DNA of 5,491 nucleotides from an uncultured Fastidiosipila sp. (GCA_938014865.1 CALLQJ010000118.1:1-5491), one strand, 5' to 3'; positions 1-5,491 are shown, counted from the first letter of the stretch. Notes: generated by a model not told the origin, from the sequence alone. Made by a program: numbers and translations.

Positions 1-383
1 GAGAGTGCCTCAAAGGTTTGATTTTTACCGCCGCTCTTTTAGAGGAGGAGGGCTATGAGACCTCCCCGGGTCCTTTCGAAGAGCGAGGCGATATCGTGCA
101 GATCCTGCGCTTCGGAAAGGCGGAGGAGCTGATTGCATTTTGTCAGTCCGTACAGAAAGTGTCACCGGTGGATGCCTTTGTCACCCCGGTCCCGGGCGAG
201 ATGCCGGGCTATGAGAGTGAAGTGATTATGGCGGCCGGGGCTTTTGTTCAAGGTTCCTCCATGGAATTAAGTGCGGACGGCCCCCTGCGTGCACCGTACC
301 GGGCATTTATGCAGGGCGGTATCGTATATGAAAACATTAAAATTGCTGCCATGGCAGCTTGTGATGCGATGCGGAGGATATAG
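1..383 (+). CDS. Methionine gamma-lyase family protein (PLP-dependent, 'aluminium resistance'/YnbB type), C-terminal part
   Basis: This is the 3' end of a gene running in from the left edge. The frame is open from base 3, and the TTG at 18 is an internal leucine codon, not a start: codons upstream of it read ECLKG and continue smoothly into LIFTAALLEEEGY. About 126 residues are visible, whereas the family is usually a little over 400 residues, so roughly the last 30% is present. The diagnostic stretch is SSMELSADGPLRAPYRAFMQ followed by GG.VYENIKIA near the C-terminus, which matches my memory of the conserved tail of this family (fold-type I PLP enzymes related to cystathionine/methionine gamma-lyases). 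The PLP-binding lysine would lie upstream, outside the window. The physiological substrate of this subgroup is not settled, so the name is a family label. The stop TAG at 381-383 is followed after 3 bases by the next gene, and that gene's ribosome binding site lies inside this one, indicating cotranscription. Confidence 0.85.
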   Translation, partial: ECLKGLIFTAALLEEEGYETSPGPFEERGDIVQILRFGKAEELIAFCQSVQKVSPVDAFVTPVPGEMPGYESEVIMAAGAFVQGSSMELSADGPLRAPYRAFMQGGIVYENIKIAAMAACDAMRRI

Positions 384-386
384 AGG

Positions 387-1748
387 ATGAGTCAGGGCAG
401 AAGAAGAGGATCTGCTGAAAAGAGAAGGGCGCTCAGGCGTCCGCTGCCGCCGCAAGTGCGGGTCAAAAAGCAGGAACGCCGGAGTACGCGCCGCAGACTG
501 ATCATTATGGCTCTTTTTGTCCTCTTGACCTTGTTTTTGACCCTGGCCATGATCCGCCTGGTCATCCGCAGCACCGCTCCGGAACCGAAACTTTATATTG
601 TGCGCGAAGGCACGATTGTTTCGGAACTTTATGAACGGGCGCTGCTGGTCCGAGACGAGGTGCTGCTGGACGCACCGGCCGGCGGAACCTTTTTGCCGGC
701 GGCCAACGACGGCGATAAAGTCCGCAAGAATCAGGTCCTGGGCCGGGTGATTTCGCCGCAGGGCGAGGCGCTTTATCAGGAGCTTGAAGAGATCAAATAC
801 AAAATATCAACCCGGCAGCTCGAACTGATGGCAGCAGGTGAACTCGGACATGCCGAAATGATTTATGAAAGTACGGACGACAAGCTCCTGCCTCTGGTCA
901 ATCAGATCAGAAGGAGTGCCCGTCTGGAGAATCTGAATGATACGGCCGTTCTGGCCGAAAGAATGCAGGTCATTGTGGATGAGCGCAATGAGCGCCTGAT
1001 GGACTATGCCGGAGATGACGAGGTCTTAAATGCCCTTCTGGCGGAGAAGCAGAATGCGGAAACAAGATTAGCCGGCTATGCCGTCGACGTGAAATCTCCG
1101 CTGAGCGGCTTGGTGTCCTATGCGCCGGACAGCCTGACGGCTCTTTTGAATGCGGATCTTTTGATGAGCAAAACACCGAAAGAGATGGAAAGCATCATGA
1201 AGAAATCCGCCGACGCCCCCGTCCGTGCCGTAAGACAAGTGAATCAGGCCGAAGACATTGCCTTTATTGTCCGGGATGTCAGCCAGTATATTGCCTTCCT
1301 GCTGCCGGACATGCGCCCCGGCGATTTCCCGGATGACCGCAGCTACGAAATTGAATTTCCGGAGGAAGGCGTACGCATTGAAAACGCCCGCGTCGTGTTC
1401 AGCGAAGCGGATAATGAAAATCTTTTTTTGCTGTTTAAAAGCGATACGGAATTGGCCCCGCTGATTAACCGGCGCTTTTTGAACGCAAAAATCCTGCTTG
1501 AATCCGAACGGGGACTCAAAGTGCCCAAAGAAGCCTTGCGTTTTCCCGATGAGCACAACAGTTCGTCCGCGCTCGTCATGCTGGTACGTTCGGGTTATGT
1601 CTATGAAGAGCAGGTGGAAGTGCTGAAAAGCGATGAGGATTATGCCATTATCGCATCGCCCATCGGCGCTCATAATGAAGTGACGACCGGCAGCATTATC
1701 GTGCAAAATCCCGCCGCCGTAAGTGCGGGTGAACAACTCGGAGGATAG
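387..1748 (+). CDS. HlyD-like/RND-adaptor-like membrane protein
   Basis: A 453-residue protein. The ATG at 387 has GGAGG at 373-377, nine bases upstream. Residues 1-37 are very basic (many R/K), followed by one hydrophobic segment at about 38-60, so the rest is predicted to lie outside the cytoplasm (N-in, positive-inside). Residues about 89-125 look like the first half of a lipoyl/barrel-sandwich domain (LLDAPAGGTFLPAANDGDKV, then LGRVISP). Residues about 126-230 are charged and helical, consistent with a hairpin or coiled coil. VKSPLSGLVSY at 236-245 looks like the returning lipoyl half. Residues about 290-375 are beta-rich, and the tail after VPKEALRF (379-386) resembles the membrane-proximal domain of adaptors. 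HlyD-family proteins normally bridge a transporter to an envelope partner, but no ATPase or permease gene is visible here. Context (a YggS gene directly downstream, then sepF) resembles clostridial clusters where such a protein is annotated as an HlyD family efflux adaptor. Specific cargo cannot be inferred. Confidence 0.75.
   Translation: MSQGRRRGSAEKRRALRRPLPPQVRVKKQERRSTRRRLIIMALFVLLTLFLTLAMIRLVIRSTAPEPKLYIVREGTIVSELYERALLVRDEVLLDAPAGGTFLPAANDGDKVRKNQVLGRVISPQGEALYQELEEIKYKISTRQLELMAAGELGHAEMIYESTDDKLLPLVNQIRRSARLENLNDTAVLAERMQVIVDERNERLMDYAGDDEVLNALLAEKQNAETRLAGYAVDVKSPLSGLVSYAPDSLTALLNADLLMSKTPKEMESIMKKSADAPVRAVRQVNQAEDIAFIVRDVSQYIAFLLPDMRPGDFPDDRSYEIEFPEEGVRIENARVVFSEADNENLFLLFKSDTELAPLINRRFLNAKILLESERGLKVPKEALRFPDEHNSSSALVMLVRSGYVYEEQVEVLKSDEDYAIIASPIGAHNEVTTGSIIVQNPAAVSAGEQLGG
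1740..1744 (+). promoter_or_regulatory. Ribosome binding site deciding the yggS start
   Basis: GGAGG lies in the last codons of the HlyD-like gene, 11 bases before the GTG at 1756. It favours GTG 1756 over the more upstream in-frame GTG at 1723, which would overlap the preceding gene and lacks a comparable site. Confidence 0.7.
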
Positions 1749-1755
1749 TATAAAC

Positions 1756-2496
1756 GTGGAATTAAGTGATGAATTTACAAAACGAAAAGAAGAGATCAGC
1801 AAAAATCTTAAGACCGTCCGGCGCAATATCGCAGAGGCGGCCGAGTCCTGCGGGCGTGATCCCGAAAAGATTCGTCTTTTGGTTGTGACAAAAAATCATC
1901 CCGCTTCCGACGCCTATGCCTTGTGGCAATTAGGAGAAAGAGACTTCGGGGAAAACCGTGTGCAGGAACTGACGGCCAAAATGGAGGAGCTGGCCGAAAC
2001 CGATGCCGAGGTAAACTGGCATATGATCGGGACCTTGCAGCGCAATAAAGTAAAATACATTTCCGGAAAAATGGCCATGATCCATTCCGTGGATTCGCTG
2101 CGGCTCGCACGCCGTATACAAAATCAGGCAGAAAAGAGAAATGTAACTGAAGAGATTCTGCTGCAGGTCAACTACAGCGGAGAAGAGAGCAAGCACGGCT
2201 TCAGCCCGGAAGGCGTCAAAGAAGCTTTGCCGGAACTTTTGACCCTGCCGTCACTGCATCTGCGCGGCCTGATGACGATGGCCGAGTATGATGTCTCCGA
2301 AGAACGGATCGAAGAAACCTTTGACGGCGTCCGGAAGCTTGCGGAAACGCTTAAAACGGAGATGCCGGAGGAAAAAGCGGCACGCTTTGATCGTCTTTCC
2401 ATGGGTATGAGTCATGATTATGAGATTGCTGTCCGTTGTGGAGCGACAGATCTCAGAATCGGTTCCGCCATACTCGGACAGCGGAATTACGGCTAA
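1756..2496 (+). CDS. yggS: YggS/YlmE family PLP homeostasis protein (PLPBP)
   Basis: A 246-residue protein, close to the usual family length of about 220-240. It binds pyridoxal 5'-phosphate and is a cytoplasmic single-domain protein with the alanine-racemase-N-terminal TIM-barrel fold. The family affects vitamin B6 and amino-acid homeostasis and has no firmly established catalytic activity. Signatures in order: LLVVTKNHP with the predicted Schiff-base lysine K46; DFGENRVQEL (63-72); WHMIGTLQRNKVK (88-100); HSVDS (110-114); VNYSGEESKHGF (138-149); GLMTM; SMGMSHDYE (215-223) with GATDLRIGSAILG to 241, the phosphate-binding end. All key motifs are intact. The start is GTG with GGAGG 11 bases upstream; the first residues extend slightly beyond the conserved core. 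The gap to the upstream stop is 7 bases, so it is probably cotranscribed with the HlyD-like gene. In Bacillus the orthologue ylmE sits just before sepF (ylmF), and the same order holds here, which supports the call. Confidence 0.95.
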   Translation: MELSDEFTKRKEEISKNLKTVRRNIAEAAESCGRDPEKIRLLVVTKNHPASDAYALWQLGERDFGENRVQELTAKMEELAETDAEVNWHMIGTLQRNKVKYISGKMAMIHSVDSLRLARRIQNQAEKRNVTEEILLQVNYSGEESKHGFSPEGVKEALPELLTLPSLHLRGLMTMAEYDVSEERIEETFDGVRKLAETLKTEMPEEKAARFDRLSMGMSHDYEIAVRCGATDLRIGSAILGQRNYG

Positions 2497-2508
2497 AAAA
2501 CGCCGCTC

Positions 2509-2541
2509 AGCCCTTAAATAAGGCTCTTATCAGAAGTTTTT
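2509..2541 (+). terminator. Possible weak terminator after yggS
   Basis: A small hairpin, AGCC(C)TT-AAAT-AAGGCT (2509-2525, one bulged C), follows the yggS stop by 12 bases. A run of five T lies at 2537-2541, but it is 11 bases beyond the stem rather than adjacent. It may end the upstream operon inefficiently. The evidence is weak; the promoter that follows is a better sign of a transcription-unit boundary. Confidence 0.25.
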
Positions 2542-2590
2542 CAATATGATTACGGGAAGATTACAAAATAATATTCTATGAGCAGCGGAC

Positions 2591-2619
2591 TTGTATCTTG
2601 ATCTTTGTACACCTATAAT
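2591..2619 (+). promoter_or_regulatory. Sigma-A-type promoter for sepF
   Basis: A perfect -10 box TATAAT at 2614-2619 is preceded at exactly 17 bases by TTGTAT (2591-2596), which matches only the TTG half of the -35 consensus. An AT-rich stretch at about 2563-2578 lies just upstream and could act as an UP-like element. The predicted transcript start is near 2626, giving a leader of about 26 bases before the sepF ATG. It lies in the only gap between yggS and sepF, so sepF can probably be transcribed independently of the upstream operon. Confidence 0.6.
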
Positions 2620-2651
2620 GGACACATCATCTTGGAAGGGCGGTTGCTCCA

Positions 2652-3224
2652 ATGACCCGGTTTTTTGACACGATTAAAGATTTTATTTCCGGCAGCACGA
2701 TGACGAATGCCGGTTCCGATGAGGACTGGATTGATCAGAATGCGAAGTGGGAAGACTATATGACAGACGACGATACAGAAGATTATTACGACGAGCCGGA
2801 ATACTGTTATGAAGAGCCGGAGCCGCGCAAACGCGAGCATAAACATTTTTTTCGCCCCGATTTCCTGAATGAGGAAGCCGAAGAAACAGAGTATTCCGAA
2901 CCGCGCGTGGTAGAATTTAATCCCGTAAAAACTCAGGAAGTTTTGGTCATCCGGCCGAAGAGCATCGAAGATTCACAGGCTATTTCCCGTGAACTGCGGG
3001 CCGGACGTGTGGTGATCTGCAATTTTGAAGGAATGGATAACCGCCCCGCCCAGCGCGTGATGGACTTCCTTTCCGGATCCGCTTTTTCCCTGGACGGACA
3101 CGTGATGCCGATTTCGAACAAAGTCTTTGTCATCACACCGAGACACACGGCCATTTCCGAAGGCCTGAGCTCGGATCAGGAAGACAAGACGATGGAACAT
3201 CTCCGCCGGGCCGCCAACAGCTGA
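2652..3224 (+). CDS. sepF: Cell division protein SepF
   Basis: A 190-residue protein. SepF is a membrane-associated Z-ring component that binds the C-terminal tail of FtsZ and, in Bacillus, polymerises into rings and arcs. Residues 1-13 (MTRFFDTIKDFIS) form the expected N-terminal amphipathic membrane-binding helix. Residues about 20-85 are a low-complexity linker rich in D, E and Y, with a short basic/histidine patch (RKREHKHFF, 59-67). Residues about 95-163 are the SepF core: EVLVIRPKSIEDSQAIS, then ELRAGRVVICNFEGMD, AQRVMDFLSGSAFSLDGH and SNKVFVITP. The DFLSG motif (138-142) needed for the dimer/polymer fold is present. The C-terminal tail is charged. Translation starts at ATG 2652 with a weakish GGAAGG (2634-2639) about 12 bases upstream. 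The gene appears to stand alone, with its own promoter upstream and a strong terminator downstream. Neighbouring ylmG, ylmH and divIVA, often found after sepF in Firmicutes, are absent here. Confidence 0.95.
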   Translation: MTRFFDTIKDFISGSTMTNAGSDEDWIDQNAKWEDYMTDDDTEDYYDEPEYCYEEPEPRKREHKHFFRPDFLNEEAEETEYSEPRVVEFNPVKTQEVLVIRPKSIEDSQAISRELRAGRVVICNFEGMDNRPAQRVMDFLSGSAFSLDGHVMPISNKVFVITPRHTAISEGLSSDQEDKTMEHLRRAANS

Positions 3225-3233
3225 GCGGTGCAG

Positions 3234-3275
3234 TGATCGGACAGCGATCGGATCATTTACAGCGATCCGATCATT
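3234..3275. repeat. GATC-rich direct and inverted repeat cluster
   Basis: Immediately after sepF lies a 17-base unit, acagcgatcggatcatt (3241-3257), repeated after one base at 3259-3275 with a single G-to-C change. The change makes GATCGGATC (3246-3254) and GATCCGATC (3264-3272) a perfect 9-base inverted repeat with a 9-base loop. A second copy of the left arm, TGATCGGA (3234-3241), can pair instead with TCCGATCA (3266-3273), so two hairpins compete. Five GATC tetramers fall within 3235-3272. The role is unknown: it could be a protein-binding site, an RNA structure at the sepF 3' end, or a remnant of local duplication. Confidence 0.75.
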
Positions 3276-3291
3276 CATTCAGAAATTTAAC

Positions 3292-3325
3292 AAGGACAGT
3301 CTGGAAAGAGGCTGTCCTTTTCTTT
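3292..3325 (+). terminator. Strong intrinsic terminator of sepF
   Basis: AAGGACAGTCT (3292-3302) pairs with AGGCTGTCCTT (3309-3319), an 11-pair stem with one G-T wobble, closing a six-base loop (ggaaag). It is followed at once by the T-rich tract TTCTTT (3320-3325). This is a typical Rho-independent terminator, 67 bases after the sepF stop. Confidence 0.88.
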
Positions 3326-3330
3326 ATACT
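3302..3330 (+). promoter_or_regulatory. Candidate promoter for the acyltransferase gene, overlapping the terminator
   Basis: TATACT (3325-3330, five of six matches to the -10 consensus) lies 17 bases after TGGAAA (3302-3307, four of six matches to -35). The -35 half sits in the loop and stem of the sepF terminator. The predicted start near 3337 would leave a leader of about 19 bases, just enough to include the ribosome binding site at 3343-3348. A promoter is needed somewhere here because the terminator precedes the next gene, but this assignment is by eye only. Confidence 0.4.
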
Positions 3331-3342
3331 GAACGGAAACGG

Positions 3343-3348
3343 GGAGGG
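3343..3348 (+). promoter_or_regulatory. Ribosome binding site deciding the acyltransferase start
   Basis: GGAGGG lies 7 bases before ATG 3356, an ideal arrangement. It rules in this start over the in-frame GTG at 3233, which would translate through the repeat cluster and the terminator. Confidence 0.85.
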
Positions 3349-3355
3349 CAAAGAG

Positions 3356-4153
3356 ATGAGCAGAAAAAGTCCGGGCGAAATTTATGAAAAACGGATTGCG
3401 GAAGTGGATCTTCTGCGCGGCCTGGCCATTGTTTTAATGCTCGCTCATCACACCCTTTACGATATCCGCCACATTTTCGGGCAGGATATGCTCGCGTTTC
3501 AGGATACGGTCTGGTTCACGGACTGGCTGCGCCCGGTCATCTTATTTCTCTTTATGACCGTCTCCTGCATCAGCTGCACCTTTTCCCGCAATAATTTTAA
3601 AAGGGCCCTGCGCATTTTCCTTTTTGCCCTCGGCGTCACGCTGGTGTTTGAAGCCGTCAGCTTTTTTACACATCAGGAGCTTCACGTCTGGTTTAACGTC
3701 TTCCACCAGCTCAGTCTGGGGATATTCCTCTACGCCGTCCTGACGCGTAAAGAGAAGCAAAGCCCGGCTCCGCCGGAGGGCGATAAGCTGAGCCTTTTGC
3801 TGCTTGTCTTAAGCATGCTTTTTCTATATTACGGCACGGCCGCGGCCCGGAGCCCTTACCTGAGCCATAATGTCTTTTTTATTTTCGGGCTTTACCGCCC
3901 GGACCTGCCGGGACAGGCGGATTATCTCCCGCTTTTCCCTTGGTTCGGCATGTTCCTTTTAGGGGCCGGCATCGGACGCATATTTTATAATGAAAAGAAA
4001 AGCCTTTGCTCGGCAGGATGCCGCCGGGTGATGCTTAGGGCCGGGCGCCCGCTTTTGTTTTTAGGCCGGCATCCGCTTTGGGTCTATGCCCTGCATCAGC
4101 CGATCCTGCTTTTGCTGATCGGGCTTTGCTTAAAAATCAGCGGCCGATTATGA
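3356..4153 (+). CDS. Membrane acyltransferase, heparan-alpha-glucosaminide N-acetyltransferase-like (DUF1624)
   Basis: A 265-residue polytopic membrane protein. The family contains the catalytic domain of lysosomal HGSNAT, which carries acetyl groups from acetyl-CoA across a membrane to an amino sugar; bacterial members are mostly uncharacterised and thought to modify envelope glycans. Visible marks: RIAEVDLLRGLAIVLMLAHH (13-32) with the typical D-x-L-R-G entry into the first membrane segment and the HH pair at 31-32; about 60-76 the segment ending SCISCTFSRNN (70-80); WFNVFHQLSLGIFL (112-125); DYLPLFPWFGMFLLGAGIGR (189-208); and FLGRHPLWVYALHQPIL (235-251), the usual C-terminal segment. I count about seven to eight hydrophobic stretches. 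A charged loop with KEKQ and PAPPEGDK (about 132-144) separates two halves. The gene is followed after 17 bases by a DUF3810 gene, whose alternative start overlaps this stop codon, suggesting translational coupling. The substrate here cannot be read from sequence. Confidence 0.85.
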   Translation: MSRKSPGEIYEKRIAEVDLLRGLAIVLMLAHHTLYDIRHIFGQDMLAFQDTVWFTDWLRPVILFLFMTVSCISCTFSRNNFKRALRIFLFALGVTLVFEAVSFFTHQELHVWFNVFHQLSLGIFLYAVLTRKEKQSPAPPEGDKLSLLLLVLSMLFLYYGTAAARSPYLSHNVFFIFGLYRPDLPGQADYLPLFPWFGMFLLGAGIGRIFYNEKKSLCSAGCRRVMLRAGRPLLFLGRHPLWVYALHQPILLLLIGLCLKISGRL

Positions 4154-4160
4154 CGCGGAC

Positions 4161-4165
4161 GGGAG
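4161..4165 (+). promoter_or_regulatory. Ribosome binding site deciding the DUF3810 start
   Basis: GGGAG lies five bases before ATG 4171. It supports that start over ATG 4150, which overlaps the upstream stop as ATGA but has no clear site of its own. The 4150 start remains a possible minor alternative adding seven residues (MTRTGET). Confidence 0.55.
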
Positions 4166-4170
4166 AAACG

Positions 4171-5373
4171 ATGAAACAAAATAAGCCGAAAAAAATCATA
4201 AATGCTGCCGGGACCGCCGTGCCGCCGGATGCGCGGGAGGATGCTGAAACAAAGAGTTTTTGGCGCCGCCCGGTTTTTTGGCTGCCTCTGATTTTCACCC
4301 TTTCGGCCTATGTCTTTTTAAAGATTTGCCAGCAGAATGCGCAGGCGGGCGAGGCTGCGCGCTATGTTTTCCCGTATATCACTTATCTGCCGCGTTATCT
4401 GAACACCTTTATTCCCTTCTCGCTCACGGAAGCAATCGTAGTGATAGGCGGCATCCTCCTGCTCGCAGGCATTATTGCTTCCGTTGTCCGCCTGATCCGG
4501 AAAGACGGGCGCAAGGCATTTTTGCTGAAGTGGGCCAAAGGACTCTATCTGGTCTTTTGCCTGGGCTTCTGCCTTTTTCACTTGAATTTCGGCTTCTGCT
4601 ATCATCGGGCGCCGCTGCACGAAAATTTAGGCCTTCCGGCCAAAGCCCGCAGCGCGGACGATCTTCTGAATGCCGGCTTGTGGCTGGCCGATGAAGTCAA
4701 CGCACTGACGGATAAAGTCTCCAGGACAGAGGAGGGGCTTTTTGCCCCGGCTTTAAGCCTGGATGAGGTGATGTATTTATCCGCCGATGCGTATAAGACA
4801 CGGGCCGAGGCGGGCGACAATGAATTTGTCCGGGAACATCTTTACCGGGGACCGGTCCGCACCAAGCCGGTCATTTTGTCACACTACTGGTCTTATACCG
4901 GCATCACGGGCGTCTATGTTCCGTTCATCACCGAATCGAGCGTCAATATCGCCCCGCCCGCCGATGATATTATTTTCACCGCCATGCATGAGGTCGCCCA
5001 TTCCTACGGCTTCGCCCGGGAAGATGAGGCGAATTTTCTGGCTTTTTACAACGGCATTCTGCATGAGAATGAAGAAGTACGCTATGCCTGCTGGCTCTCG
5101 GGCTTTTCTTACGTGAATAATGCGCTGGGACGAAATGACCGGGAAAAACAGGGACGTCTCCTGGAGGCGATCCGTCCGGAAGCCTATGAAGATATCCTGG
5201 CCGGCCGGCGTTTCTGGCGGCAGTATGAGGGACCGGTGGAAACGATTTCCACACAGGTGAATCATGCCTACCTTAAAGCGAATAAGGTGGAAGACGGCGT
5301 GAAAAGCTACGGGCGTGTCGTGGATCTGATCCTGGCCTACTATGACGAATACCACGGAGCACTGCGTTCATGA
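4171..5373 (+). CDS. DUF3810 family membrane protein, putative zinc metallopeptidase
   Basis: A 400-residue protein. The first 30 residues are hydrophilic. Three hydrophobic segments follow at about 36-52 (FWLPLIFTLSAYVFLKI), 86-108 and 123-141. The remaining 260 residues form a soluble domain that, by the odd number of spans, should lie outside the cytoplasm if the N-terminus is inside. That domain contains GVYVPFITESSVNIAPPADD (247-266) and then HEVAH (273-277) with GFAREDEANFLAF (280-292). HExxH is the zinc-binding and catalytic signature of many metallopeptidases; E284 or E286 is a candidate third ligand (inference). The HEVAH...GFAREDEANF block matches what I remember of DUF3810, a family without an assigned function. 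The later part (AYYDEYHGALRS end) is helical and charged. The gene lies 17 bases after the acyltransferase gene and its TGA overlaps the next ATG, so all three are probably cotranscribed. Peptidase activity and substrate are unproven. Confidence 0.85.
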   Translation: MKQNKPKKIINAAGTAVPPDAREDAETKSFWRRPVFWLPLIFTLSAYVFLKICQQNAQAGEAARYVFPYITYLPRYLNTFIPFSLTEAIVVIGGILLLAGIIASVVRLIRKDGRKAFLLKWAKGLYLVFCLGFCLFHLNFGFCYHRAPLHENLGLPAKARSADDLLNAGLWLADEVNALTDKVSRTEEGLFAPALSLDEVMYLSADAYKTRAEAGDNEFVREHLYRGPVRTKPVILSHYWSYTGITGVYVPFITESSVNIAPPADDIIFTAMHEVAHSYGFAREDEANFLAFYNGILHENEEVRYACWLSGFSYVNNALGRNDREKQGRLLEAIRPEAYEDILAGRRFWRQYEGPVETISTQVNHAYLKANKVEDGVKSYGRVVDLILAYYDEYHGALRS

Positions 5374-5491
5374 TCCGGGTACTGCTCAAAGGCCATCAGC
5401 AATATTACGGCTTCCGCAGCCTGCTTTCGATGTTTGCGGGATCGGTGCAGCGCATAGAAAAAAGCGTCGGCGGCGAGCGTTTAAAAGGCTT
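5370..5491 (+). CDS. N-terminus of a probable HemZ-like coproporphyrinogen dehydrogenase (partial)
   Basis: An open frame starts at ATG 5370, overlapping the previous TGA as ATGA, and runs off the right edge after 40 codons. It begins MIRVLLKGHQQYYGFRSLLS. Clostridial HemZ proteins (radical-SAM coproporphyrinogen dehydrogenase-like) often begin with a similar M-I-x-L-x-x-x-G-H-x-x-x-Y pattern followed by a helix, which is the only basis for the name. The radical-SAM CxxxCxxC motif would lie far downstream, outside the window. GGAGC at 5356-5360, nine bases before the ATG, may serve as ribosome binding site, and coupling to the upstream stop is likely. The gene itself is well supported by its overlap; the product name is tentative. 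Confidence 0.5.
   Translation, partial: MIRVLLKGHQQYYGFRSLLSMFAGSVQRIEKSVGGERLKG

Noticed and set aside
18..20. TTG as a start of the first gene
   Set aside because: The frame is open to the left edge and the upstream codons match the family, so the gene continues outside the window.
1068..1826. 252-codon open frame on the minus strand
   Set aside because: It lies antisense to the HlyD-like gene and the yggS start, both well supported by motifs and ribosome binding sites. Its translation shows no recognisable domain.
3241..3275. CRISPR array
   Set aside because: There are only two 17-base units with a one-base spacer and no unique spacers. This is a local duplication or hairpin, not an array.
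3233..3355. Upstream in-frame extension of the acyltransferase to GTG 3233
   Set aside because: It would translate the repeat cluster and terminator hairpin and adds 41 non-family residues. ATG 3356 has an ideal GGAGGG site.
4078..4170. Upstream extension of the DUF3810 gene into the acyltransferase gene
   Set aside because: The extra residues are a shadow of the conserved end of the acyltransferase. ATG 4171 has a ribosome binding site.
4260..4694. 144-codon + strand frame inside the DUF3810 gene
   Set aside because: It is a shifted-frame shadow of the membrane-spanning part of DUF3810, rich in Arg, Ser and Pro, with no ribosome binding site or family motif.
4879..5355. 158-codon minus-strand frame opposite the DUF3810 soluble domain
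   Set aside because: It is antisense to a conserved metallopeptidase-like block. No start signal or recognisable family is visible.

Overview
The window reads as chromosomal core DNA of a Gram-positive Clostridia-type bacterium (Firmicutes/Bacillota) of moderate GC, judged by eye at a little above 50%. The reasons are the sepF cell-division gene next to a YggS/YlmE-type PLP protein, the neighbouring HlyD-like single-pass membrane protein and methionine gamma-lyase-family protein (a gene set I associate with Clostridia), strong GGAGG-type ribosome binding sites and densely packed genes. All convincing genes lie on the + strand. I see no mobile element, CRISPR array, rRNA or tRNA.

Layout. (1) Positions 1-383: the C-terminal third of a PLP-dependent methionine gamma-lyase-family protein, cut by the left edge. 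(2) 387-1748: a membrane-anchored HlyD/RND-adaptor-like protein. (3) 1756-2496: YggS/YlmE/PLPBP, the PLP homeostasis protein, with a GTG start. These three genes are separated by only 3 and 7 bases and look like one operon. (4) 2497-2651: a 155-base gap with a possible weak terminator, then a good sigma-A-type promoter. (5) 2652-3224: sepF, apparently with its own promoter and a strong intrinsic terminator at 3292-3325. (6) 3225-3291: a compact repeat cluster with five GATC sites in 38 bases that can form alternative hairpins. (7) 3356-4153: a multi-pass membrane acyltransferase of the heparan-alpha-glucosaminide N-acetyltransferase-like/DUF1624 family. (8) 4171-5373: a DUF3810-type membrane protein with an HEVAH zinc-protease-like motif. 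(9) 5370-5491: the first 40 codons of a gene whose start resembles HemZ (coproporphyrinogen dehydrogenase-like), cut by the right edge.

How the genes fit together. Two transcription units precede a third. The first links two PLP proteins with a HlyD-like adaptor. The second makes SepF, which ties FtsZ to the membrane. The third begins with two envelope proteins, an acyltransferase and a putative metallopeptidase, followed without a gap by the HemZ-like gene. Nothing here amounts to a clearly new system. The least explained items are the GATC-rich repeat after sepF, the HlyD-like protein with no transport partner in view, and the acyltransferase/DUF3810 pair.
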